Of a stretch of DNA of 5,310 nucleotides, positions 1 through 4,705 are shown piece by piece. Both the position numbers and the translations under genes were made by a program. A model generated the notes under the pieces. That model worked only from the letters and a program-made list of their open reading frames with translations. It searched no databases and was not told the origin of the DNA. Source of the stretch: Actinomycetota bacterium (GTDB lineage: Bacteria; Actinomycetota; Rubrobacteria; Rubrobacterales; Rubrobacteraceae). The stretch lies in the NCBI GenBank assembly GCA_020200675.1, contig JAIVIG010000357.1:1-5310 (forward strand). Reading direction: 5' to 3'. Numbering within the stretch: position 1 is the first letter of the stretch; each line of letters starts with the position of its first letter.

Positions 1-84
1 GTGGGTGTAACGATGGCGCTTCTCCAGCTTCTCCAACTCTTTAGGGTCTTCTTCGATCACCCGTGGGTAGTTTACGTTCGGCAT
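1..84 (-). CDS. Partial CDS, N-terminus only; possible IS630-type transposase start
   Basis: The minus strand reads ATG from position 84 and stays open for 28 codons to the window edge, so only the N-terminus is present. It begins MPNVNYPRVIEEDP and continues as a charged Lys/Glu-rich helix ending in KRHRYTH. Codon third positions are mixed, and no Shine-Dalgarno precedes the ATG, which is common in insertion-sequence genes. From memory, this kind of opening (an EEDP segment, a charged helix, then HRYTH) resembles the start of IS630-type transposases in Rubrobacter-like genomes, where a helix-turn-helix domain would follow outside the window. That identification is an inference; the diagnostic DDE residues are not visible. 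It could equally be another small regulatory or hypothetical protein. Confidence 0.5.
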   Translation of the reverse strand, partial: MPNVNYPRVIEEDPKELEKLEKRHRYTH

Positions 85-326
85 GGCTACATTGTGCCAC
101 TAATGAGACGGATCGGTATAATACACACCTTCCGTTGCTGCGTTTACGCGTTTTGCTGAATGAAAAACCCTCCGAGGTAGAGTCGTTGTCTACCCAGATA
201 GCGGCGTTCCAACTATGGCACCAACTGCGGTAAGCTGATGTCAGCGTAACGAATCCGGCCGGTCGTGCATCGAAGGAGGTAAGCGCGGACCAGCCGTGCC
301 GAAGGGGATGAAGGGAGCGAGAGAGC
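85..326. other. Gene-poor stretch with a -10-like box, a possible gene remnant and an orphan Shine-Dalgarno
   Basis: No complete gene is visible here. It contains a perfect TATAAT at 117-122 on the plus strand with only a poor -35 (TTGTGC at 92-97, spacer 19). A small hairpin pairs GGTAGA at 176-181 with TCTACC at 189-194. A plus-strand open frame through the -10-like box ends at TAA 231-233; its last residues read plausibly as protein but no start with a ribosome binding site exists, so it may be a remnant. AAGGAGGT at 273-280 is a strong Shine-Dalgarno with no start codon at a usable distance. The promoter of the csbD-like gene presumably lies somewhere here, but I cannot pin it. Confidence 0.4.
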
Positions 327-509
327 ATGGGCAGAAAGAGCAGCGGCCGGGACAAGGACGAAGGAGCGATGGACAAGGTCAAGGGCCGGGCCAAAGAAGC
401 CACCGGCGCCGTGACTGGCGATGACGCCAAGAAGTCCGAGGGACGCTCGGACCAGACGAAGGGTACCGCCAAGGAGAAGAAGGGCAAGCTCAAGGATCTC
501 TTCAAGTAG
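327..509 (+). CDS. CsbD-like small stress-response protein
   Basis: This encodes 60 residues, close to the usual size of CsbD-family proteins (about 55-70). The family signature is visible: DKVKGRAKEATGAVTGDD (about residues 15-32), then KKSEGRSDQTKGTAKEKKGKLKD, the two-fold Lys/Gly/Ala helical pattern of the family. It is hydrophilic, with no signal peptide or membrane segment, so it is likely cytosolic. CsbD of Bacillus is a general-stress protein of unknown biochemical role; applying that here is by family only. The ATG at 327 is chosen because AAGGGAG at 311-317 sits nine bases upstream. The internal ATG at 369 begins nearer the usual family start, but its AAGGAG (361-366) is only two bases away, too close. 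The next gene starts 49 bases downstream, so the two are probably co-transcribed. Confidence 0.88.
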   Translation: MGRKSSGRDKDEGAMDKVKGRAKEATGAVTGDDAKKSEGRSDQTKGTAKEKKGKLKDLFK

Positions 510-543
510 CAGGCGAAGGCCGGCCTGGCCGGACAACCAGAAG

Positions 544-549
544 AAGGAG
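544..549 (+). promoter_or_regulatory. Ribosome binding site selecting the TTG start at 559
   Basis: AAGGAG lies nine bases before TTG 559-561. It is the only good site in the region and defines a start that would otherwise be missed, because the same frame stays open upstream through the csbD-like gene. Confidence 0.7.
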
Positions 550-558
550 ACGCGTCTC

Positions 559-693
559 TTGAACAAGACAGCCCTCGCCTTGAAGTTACTGGCCAACCAG
601 AAGGTGCGTCGGGGGGCCGTGGAGCTTCTCAAGGACCCGGACGTCCGCGCCATGCTGCTGCAACAGACGGCGCGACGGGTCCGCCGCCAATAG
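559..693 (+). CDS. Hypothetical 44-residue basic helical protein
   Basis: The TTG start and AAGGAG site give a 44-residue protein ending in TAG. It starts (M)NKTALALKLLANQKVRR, has a central ELLKDPDVRAMLLQQ segment and ends in a basic RRVRRQ tail. It looks like two short amphipathic helices joined at a KDPD turn, with a net positive charge. There is no signal peptide and no full membrane span. I do not recognise the family. It lies 49 bases after the csbD-like gene on the same strand and is followed within 17 bases by a hairpin terminator, so it is likely the last gene of a two-gene transcript. The same frame is open further upstream, but that part overlaps the csbD-like gene and is Arg/Ser-rich shadow sequence, so it was not included. 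Confidence 0.62.
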   Translation: MNKTALALKLLANQKVRRGAVELLKDPDVRAMLLQQTARRVRRQ

Positions 694-709
694 GATATCC
701 AGAAGCCAG

Positions 710-730
710 GGGGCTTCGGATCGAAGCCCC
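710..730 (+). terminator. Hairpin terminator after the csbD-like pair
   Basis: GGGGCTTCG at 710-718 pairs perfectly with CGAAGCCCC at 722-730 across a GAT loop, giving a nine-base-pair stem 17 bases after the stop at 693. The following bases are tgtcttt, a weak T-rich tail. The position and strength fit intrinsic termination of the 327-693 transcript. Confidence 0.72.
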
Positions 731-829
731 TGTCTTTGCCGATCTCCGTTGCCTCTCTACGAGTTCCAGAGCAACGAGAACGGTTACGAGTCGCTCCGCG
801 GTAGGAGCTTCGACAGGAGGTAAGGGTAG

Positions 830-1039
830 ATGAGGGCCGTTATGCTCGGTTATTGGGTGATCCTGCTGGGTATCGTCCTGGACATCTTCGGAACCGTCTG
901 GGATGTTATCGACGACCTGACCGGCGAGGAAGCGCTGGGGGGACTGCTCACCCCTGAAAGACTGAAGTTCCTGGGAATAGTCGTGGTAGTCTTGGGTCTC
1001 GTCCTAGGGTTCAGGTTGGGCCTGAGACGCCAGAGTTGA
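830..1039 (+). CDS. Hypothetical two-helix membrane protein (69 aa)
   Basis: This is a small integral membrane protein of unknown function. Helix 1 covers about residues 4-27 (VMLGYWVILLGIVLDIFGTV). A polar linker DDLTGEEALGGLLTPERLK spans about residues 28-46. Helix 2 covers about residues 47-61 (FLGIVVVVLGLVLGF), and the protein ends in a basic RLGLRRQS tail. By the positive-inside rule the C-terminus is probably cytoplasmic, which makes this a hairpin with both ends inside. The ATG at 830 is preceded by AGGAGG at 815-820 with a nine-base spacer, better placed than for the Met at residue 5. It is separated from the csbD-like pair by a terminator, so it probably has its own promoter, which I could not identify. 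I do not recognise a named domain. Confidence 0.8.
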   Translation: MRAVMLGYWVILLGIVLDIFGTVWDVIDDLTGEEALGGLLTPERLKFLGIVVVVLGLVLGFRLGLRRQS

Positions 1040-1316
1040 GAACGCCGTTTCACCCCAACGAGACCGGCCCACAGCGAAAACCTCCGAGACGATTCCACCA
1101 CCGTCTACCACGCACGACGGCTTCGAATAGTTTGAGCAAGGGTGACTTCTTGTACGAAGCCGCCTTTGCGCGGCCGCCCTCGCGAGGATGGGAAAACTCT
1201 CATTCTTCTCCCACGACTTTCACAGGACCGGTCGTCATAGTCCGCATTAGATAACAACATCGAAGGGTGAACGGCGTGATGCGTAGAGGAACGGAGCCTG
1301 GACCTTCTCGGGTACT
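1040..1316. other. Intergenic stretch with no convincing gene
   Basis: I see no credible gene on either strand. An open frame beginning at TTG 1036 overlaps the membrane-protein stop and lacks a binding site and protein-like composition. Structures present are a ten-base palindrome CCTCGCGAGG at 1178-1187 and a wide inverted repeat in which CGGCTTCG (near 1120) faces CGAAGCCG (near 1155) across a loop of about 29 bases. A candidate promoter for the sortase, GGAAC at 1288-1292 and GGGTAC at 1310-1315 with a 17-base spacer, resembles extracytoplasmic-function or SigB-like promoters but is a weak call. Confidence 0.45.
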
Positions 1317-1350
1317 CTCTCCCCTTCGCGCGCGAAACACGAGGGGAGAG
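1317..1350 (+). promoter_or_regulatory. Hairpin burying the sortase ribosome binding site
   Basis: CTCTCCCCT at 1317-1325 is perfectly complementary to AGGGGAGAG at 1342-1350. The right arm contains the only Shine-Dalgarno-like sequence (GGGGAG, 1343-1348) for the ATG at 1355. The 16-base loop contains the self-complementary TCGCGCGCGA. In the folded RNA the ribosome binding site would be paired, suggesting translational control, for example opening by temperature, a protein or a small RNA. The structure is seen directly; the regulatory role is inferred. Confidence 0.5.
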
Positions 1351-1354
1351 CTCG

Positions 1355-2893
1355 ATGGTTGCAGGTAGAAGAAGGCCCGGTGTGTTCCTCCTCGCGATCG
1401 CGACGATGATGTTCTCTCTGGTGCTCCTGTCGGCGACGTCGTCGGGAGCCCAGACGGGATCCGAGGATCAACACAACAGCGCCAAGGCCGCCGTCGGCGG
1501 CGACGAGTGCGTCGAGTTCGGGAACGAAAGCAGTAACACCGGCACGACGAACGGGGATACGAATACGAATACCAGCGAAGATACCTCGCTTAGCGCGAAC
1601 CAGGACAACGCTACCGGCGATAACATTGCCAGCGACAACTCTACCAACGACAACGCGAACGCTACGGACGCGAACCCCGATACCGGCGGAGATACGGGGA
1701 CGGACACCGGCGCGACGAACCAGGATGCGGGGACCGGTACGAACGGAGAAGACTTCACGACGTCCCAGGACCAGGGGACTGGTAGCGAAGACGGTACGAC
1801 TTTGCAGGACGACGCCACCGGAGGCGACGGTACGACATCGTCGCAGGACGGGAAGGTTGGAAACGAAGAGTGCGTCGTAGCGGACACCGTTCCCGACGAG
1901 TCCCTCCTGCCCACCGGCGCCCCCGCGAGTAGTTCCCGTACCGACGAGAAGACGGCGAAGAAGAAGAACAGCGGTACGCAGGAGAAGACCAGCGGCGGCG
2001 AGGTGAAGAGCAAATCCGACCGCAGCGAGACGCAGAGCAAGGCCGCTGGCGGCGGGACTACGCGGGAGAAGACCACCAGCAGCGAGGCGCGGAAGAAATC
2101 CAACGGCACCGGGAAGCAGCAGAGGACCACTGGTAGCAACACGCGGAAAAAGAAGGGCAGCGGTACGCAGAAGAAGACGAGCAGCGGCGAGACGCAGAAC
2201 ACATCCGGTAGCGTCGAGACGACGCAGGTGAAGTCCAATCGCAGCGAGACGCAAAGCAATTCCGGTAGCGGCGGAACGGTAGCGGTTCGCGGCAGGGAGG
2301 TGGAGGTAGACGACCGTGCCGGCAAGGAGCCCCGCCAGGAGGAGCTCAAGGCCCGCGCCCGGTCTGCGGCTGCTTCGGACCTCGCGCCCCGGCTGGCGGC
2401 TACCGAGTGGACGCGTCCCTCCCGCGAGGAGATCGTCTCCACCAGCAAGCCTCGCAACTTCGCCCCGAATCCCAAGGCGGGGATGACCCTCTCGGCGCGG
2501 GCCCTGGGCCTCTACGACATGCCCGTCACGAGCTCCGACCGGCGGGAGGATCTCGACAACGGCCTCGTACACGTGCCGGAGACCTCGCGCCCGTGGGACG
2601 AGGGCGGCCAGAAGAACGTGTTCATCGCGGGCCACTACCTCGGCGCCCCGCAGACCCCGAGCCGCCTGGCCTTCTACAACCTGCACAAGCTCAAGAAGGG
2701 CGACGAGCTGGTACTCGAGGACGGCTGGGGCCAGGCCTACAAGTACCGGGTAAGCGAGAAGTTCGCGGTCGAGCCGGGAGACTCCTGGGCGATGGGCGAG
2801 GTACGAGACCGGGACATGGTGACGCTCCAGACGTGCATCCCCCCGGATTTCGGGAAGCGCCTAATGGTGCGGGCCGACCGGGTCCAGGCCTGA
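1355..2893 (+). CDS. Sortase (probably class E) with long charged low-complexity N-terminal region
   Basis: This is a cell-surface transpeptidase that would join sorting-signal proteins to the envelope. Residues 1-32 form a signal or anchor: basic GRRRP, hydrophobic core about 10-26, possible cleavage after SGA (residue 32). Residues 33-172 are Asp/Glu/Asn/Thr/Gly-rich, with only two Lys and no Arg. Residues 195-310 are rich in Lys/Arg, Ser, Thr and Gly. The catalytic domain spans about 378-510, with His427 in FIAGHYLG, Cys494 in TLQTC and Arg502 in GKRLMVRADR, the three sortase active-site residues in the expected order. Family sortases are usually about 200-300 residues, so 512 is long because of the N-terminal insert. 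The TLQTC core and the overall pattern suggest class E, less certainly. Cys52 and Cys173 bracket the acidic block. The ATG at 1355 is the only start with a binding site. A strong hairpin follows the stop. Confidence 0.85.
   Translation: MVAGRRRPGVFLLAIATMMFSLVLLSATSSGAQTGSEDQHNSAKAAVGGDECVEFGNESSNTGTTNGDTNTNTSEDTSLSANQDNATGDNIASDNSTNDNANATDANPDTGGDTGTDTGATNQDAGTGTNGEDFTTSQDQGTGSEDGTTLQDDATGGDGTTSSQDGKVGNEECVVADTVPDESLLPTGAPASSSRTDEKTAKKKNSGTQEKTSGGEVKSKSDRSETQSKAAGGGTTREKTTSSEARKKSNGTGKQQRTTGSNTRKKKGSGTQKKTSSGETQNTSGSVETTQVKSNRSETQSNSGSGGTVAVRGREVEVDDRAGKEPRQEELKARARSAAASDLAPRLAATEWTRPSREEIVSTSKPRNFAPNPKAGMTLSARALGLYDMPVTSSDRREDLDNGLVHVPETSRPWDEGGQKNVFIAGHYLGAPQTPSRLAFYNLHKLKKGDELVLEDGWGQAYKYRVSEKFAVEPGDSWAMGEVRDRDMVTLQTCIPPDFGKRLMVRADRVQA
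1736..1852 (+). repeat. Three degenerate 13-residue repeats in the acidic block of the sortase
   Basis: Residues 128-140, 141-153 and 154-166 align as GTNGEDFTTSQDQ, GTGSEDGTTLQDD and ATGGDGTTSSQDG. The underlying unit is 39 bases and diverged. Such tandem units expand and contract easily, so length could vary between strains. Confidence 0.5.
1970..2260 (+). repeat. Two degenerate copies of a Ser/Thr/Lys motif in the basic block of the sortase
   Basis: Residues 206-229 (SGTQEKTSGGEVKSKSDRSE, then TQSK) and 269-302 (SGTQKKTSSGET, an insert, then VKSNRSETQSN) share the same start and end motifs. Both are preceded by a KKK-N/G stretch. The second copy carries about ten extra residues in the middle. 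This points to internal duplication of a flexible cationic linker. Confidence 0.45.
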
Positions 2894-2917
2894 CCTTCGC
2901 CAGGCCGTTGCTTCAAA

Positions 2918-2952
2918 GCGGGTTGCGGAAGGTCAGCCCTTCCGCAACCCGC
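2918..2952 (+). terminator. Strong hairpin after the sortase gene
   Basis: A perfect 15-base-pair stem joins 2918-2932 to 2938-2952 with a five-base loop, starting 25 bases after the sortase stop. There is no T-tract immediately after it, so it may act with a factor, protect the 3' end, or serve both convergent transcripts. Confidence 0.65.
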
Positions 2953-2965
2953 GCAGCCAGCAGCC

Positions 2966-3024
2966 AGCCATCAGCGGTCAGCTTTTTGTTCTTGCTAATA
3001 GCTGAACGCTGATTGCTGATGGCT
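2966..3024. repeat. Imperfect inverted repeat built on an ATCAGC unit, possible dispersed element
   Basis: AGCCATCAGCGGTCAGC at 2966-2982 is complementary to the segment at 3001-3024, which carries one extra seven-base unit (TGCTGAT). The loop is T-rich (TTTTTGTTCTTG). Reiterated TCAGC/GCTGA units of this kind recall repetitive intergenic elements found in many bacteria, so this may be one member of a genomic family. The inverted repeat is seen; the dispersed nature is inferred. Confidence 0.5.
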
Positions 3025-3054
3025 TTTGCAGAAAGGGCCTTCCTTTCTGCAAAA
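3024..3054 (-). terminator. Hairpin terminator downstream of the aldolase gene
   Basis: TTTTGCAGAAAGG at 3024-3036 pairs perfectly with CCTTTCTGCAAAA at 3042-3054 over a five-base loop. It begins five bases past the aldolase stop (read on the minus strand). There is no separate T-tract, but the A/T base of the stem is symmetrical, so it could act in both directions between these convergent genes. Confidence 0.62.
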
Positions 3055-3058
3055 CGCT

Positions 3059-4087
3059 CTAAGCGGCCTGCTCCTGTTCCATCTCCCTGGAGTAGTCGCC
3101 GGTGGTGGCGGCGGAGGCCATCCTGGCGCGGTGTTGGAAGACCTTTTGGGCTTCTGGGACGTTCTGCTCTTCTCCGCCCCAGATCTCCATCGGCCTGCCT
3201 TGCAGCGCCCGGGCCCAGGAGAAGGAGACCTCCCACGGGAGGTTGTCGTACATGGACTTCATCGCGTTCAGGTGCGCGGTCGCGTCCTCGCCGCTCTGGC
3301 CGCCCGAGAGGAGGACGATGCCGGGCACCGCCGCCGGCACGCTGCGCTTGAAGCACTCGATCGTGTACCGGGCGACGTCCTCGACCGACGCCTGCTCTGA
3401 CGCGTCCTTGCCGTTGATGACGAAGTTCGGCTTGAGGAGTGTCCCTTCGAGGTGGACCCCCTGCTCGTACATGGCCGTGTAGGTGCTGCGCAGCGCCCAC
3501 TCGTTGACCTCGAAGGAGTGCTCGATGGAGTGATCCCCGTCGATGACGACCTCGGGCTCGACGACGGGCACGAGGCCGGCCTCCTGCGAAAAGGCCGCAT
3601 ACAGGGCGAGCGCCCGGGCGTTCGACTCGACGCACTTGACCGTCGGTATGCCGTCTCCGATGGTGATGACCGCCCGCCACTTGGTGAAGCGCGCTCCCAT
3701 CTCCACGTACTCCTCGAGCCTCTCGCGCAGACCGTCCAGGCCCTGAGTGTACTTCTCGCCGGGGGCGAGGGGCAGGTCCACGGTGCTCCTGTCCACCTTG
3801 ATCCCGGGGATAATGCCCTGCTCCTGGAGCACTTCGATCATCGTCTTGCCGTCCGAGGTACTCTGGCGGATGGTCTCGTCGAAGAGGATCACGCCGGAGA
3901 TGTACTCGCCGATTTCCTCCGTGGTGAGCAGCATCTCCCGGTACTGCCGGCGAGTCTCCTCGTTGGCTTCGATGCCGACCGCCTCGAAGCGCTTGCCTAT
4001 TGTGCCGAAGCTCTCGTCGGCGGCGAGAAGGCCCTTGCCCGGAGGCACGAGCTCCTTCGCGGTGCGCTCGACCTGTTCTACATCCAT
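3059..4087 (-). CDS. fba: Class I fructose-bisphosphate aldolase
   Basis: It cleaves fructose 1,6-bisphosphate to glyceraldehyde 3-phosphate and dihydroxyacetone phosphate through a Schiff base, and runs the reverse reaction in gluconeogenesis; it is cytosolic. The protein has 342 residues, near the usual length for the Schiff-base (animal-type) family. Visible motifs: LLAADES with Asp24; GIIPGIKVDRST with Lys97; FTKWRAVI with Lys136 and Arg138; VVEPEV with Glu177; GTLLKPNFV with Lys219, the Schiff-base lysine; LSGGQS at 261-265; and FSWARALQ with Arg293. Every one lies ten residues before its muscle-aldolase counterpart (Asp33, Lys107, Lys146, Arg148, Glu187, Lys229, Ser271, Arg303), so all catalytic positions are kept. 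The ATG at 4087 has GAGGAG five bases upstream; an in-frame TTG 11 codons earlier lacks a site. It stands alone, with its own hairpin. Confidence 0.96.
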   Translation of the reverse strand: MDVEQVERTAKELVPPGKGLLAADESFGTIGKRFEAVGIEANEETRRQYREMLLTTEEIGEYISGVILFDETIRQSTSDGKTMIEVLQEQGIIPGIKVDRSTVDLPLAPGEKYTQGLDGLRERLEEYVEMGARFTKWRAVITIGDGIPTVKCVESNARALALYAAFSQEAGLVPVVEPEVVIDGDHSIEHSFEVNEWALRSTYTAMYEQGVHLEGTLLKPNFVINGKDASEQASVEDVARYTIECFKRSVPAAVPGIVLLSGGQSGEDATAHLNAMKSMYDNLPWEVSFSWARALQGRPMEIWGGEEQNVPEAQKVFQHRARMASAATTGDYSREMEQEQAA

Positions 4088-4092
4088 GATTG

Positions 4093-4098
4093 CTCCTC
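4093..4098 (-). promoter_or_regulatory. Ribosome binding site fixing the aldolase start
   Basis: GAGGAG on the minus strand lies five bases before the ATG at 4087. It falls inside the extended frame that would begin at TTG 4120, so it argues for the shorter protein beginning MDVEQVERTA. Confidence 0.75.
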
Positions 4099-4160
4099 TC
4101 TTCCCTGCTTCTCTCGCCAAAAGGATAACAAAGCTTTCGTGCTTCGTGCCGGGTAACCCG

Positions 4161-4390
4161 CTAACCTCTACCCCCCGGAGCCTCCCCTTGCGTGGTGGAA
4201 CGCTGCGCCTCTTCCGTGACGGAGCGTCCCTGGTCGGTGAGCAACCGGCTCAGCAGCTGCAGCTTGTCCGCTATCGTTTGCTGGTTTCGCTGACCTACAC
4301 CGCCCGCTCGATCGCGATCCTCCTGACGCCCCCGTTCAAGAGCGCCGTGGTCGAGTCTACGTCTTCGCTTCTTATGCGATTCTCCGTCAA
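4161..4390 (-). pseudogene. Decayed small gene: in-frame TAG plus one-base frameshift
   Basis: From TTG 4390 (AAAGGA ten bases upstream) the minus strand encodes 31 residues with about 84% G/C at third positions, ending GGVRRIAIERAV before TAG at 4297-4295. The frame continues VSETSK to AAA 4279-4277 and then meets another stop. One base added in that A-run moves it into the neighbouring frame, giving TIADKLQLLSRLLTDQGRSV and then TEEAQRS to TAG at 4163-4161, with about 76% G/C at third positions. The joined product would be about 76 residues, helical in its second half. No family is recognised. It lies between a terminator and the aldolase on the same strand. Decay is the simplest reading; a sequencing error would explain the shift but not the TAG as well. 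Confidence 0.55.
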
Positions 4391-4419
4391 GTCATCGCCG
4401 TCCTTTTTCGACTCTCGAC

Positions 4420-4449
4420 AAAAGGCCCCGGAGACGATACCCCGGGGCC
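4420..4449 (-). terminator. Intrinsic terminator of the 4477-4623 gene
   Basis: Reading the minus strand, GGCCCCGG (4449-4442) pairs with CCGGGGCC (4431-4424), extended inward by G-T and G-C pairs to ten, and TTTT follows at 4423-4420. It lies 28 bases after the stop codon of the 48-residue gene and before the decayed gene. Confidence 0.8.
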
Positions 4450-4476
4450 GCGTCTTCTATTTGTCTGTTTCGTTCG

Positions 4477-4623
4477 CTAGCTCTTTACGAGCACCCTCTC
4501 CCTGTCCGTGGACTTCTTCTTCCGAACCCGCCGGGCCTCTTCTTCCCGCCGACGGCTTAGTTCCTCCTGCCACCTCTTGCGGGCTTCCTCTTCCTCCCGA
4601 TAATCTCTATAGGAGTAGCACAC
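4477..4623 (-). CDS. Small highly charged helical protein (48 aa), begins MCYSYRDYREEEE
   Basis: The GTG start at 4623 is preceded by AGGAGG (4637-4632 on the minus strand) with an eight-base spacer. The product opens MCYSYRDYREEEE and then runs in alternating Arg/Lys and Glu clusters (ARKRWQEELSRRREEEARRV) to KKKSTDRERVLVKS, a pattern typical of a single charged helix or coiled coil. About 73% of codons end in G or C, fitting the genome. There is no signal peptide or membrane span. Short actinobacterial proteins beginning MCYS followed by a charged helix are familiar to me from memory, but I know no function. An in-frame TTG at 4656 would add 11 residues without a proper binding site. It follows the ferritin-like gene by 82 bases on the same strand and ends in a clear terminator, so the two may share a transcript. 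Confidence 0.72.
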   Translation of the reverse strand: MCYSYRDYREEEEARKRWQEELSRRREEEARRVRKKKSTDRERVLVKS

Positions 4624-4631
4624 GGCCACTA

Positions 4632-4637
4632 CCTCCT
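4632..4637 (-). promoter_or_regulatory. Ribosome binding site selecting the GTG start at 4623
   Basis: AGGAGG on the minus strand sits eight bases before GTG 4623. It is the strongest site in this stretch and the main reason for choosing this start over the upstream TTG. Confidence 0.7.
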
Positions 4638-4705
4638 CGAGAAGCTTTCGTTCCAACCTTACGCGTACCCACCGTCGCCGGTGGCTAAACGCCGACGATA
4701 GAGAC

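Noticed and set aside
273..280. Strong AAGGAGGT Shine-Dalgarno
   Set aside because: No ATG, GTG or TTG lies at a usable distance, so no gene can be assigned; noted only in the intergenic entry.
213..653. Minus-strand open frame of 146 codons opposite the csbD-like pair
   Set aside because: It is an antisense Leu/Ala/Arg-rich shadow without a ribosome binding site.
1036..1254. Plus-strand frame of 72 codons after the membrane protein
   Set aside because: It starts at a TTG overlapping the previous stop, has no binding site, and is Pro/Arg/His/Ser-rich without recognisable structure.
1468..2475. Second minus-strand open frame across the sortase, 335 codons
   Set aside because: It is rich in Ser, Val, Phe and Pro, the antisense image of the charged low-complexity codons, and cannot coexist with the clear sense gene.
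1247..2686. Minus-strand open frame of 479 codons
   Set aside because: It is antisense to the sortase, and its Arg/Val/Leu/Gly-rich composition mirrors the repetitive sense codons. No start signal is visible.
2407..3012. Plus-strand frame of 201 codons overlapping the sortase core
   Set aside because: It is an alternative frame of the sortase, Arg/Gly/Pro-rich, and runs through the terminator and repeat region.
3747..4688. Plus-strand open frame of 313 codons
   Set aside because: It lies antisense to the aldolase and to the small minus-strand genes, is Pro/Arg/Ser/Leu-rich, has no binding site and matches no family; it is a shadow of GC-rich coding on the other strand.
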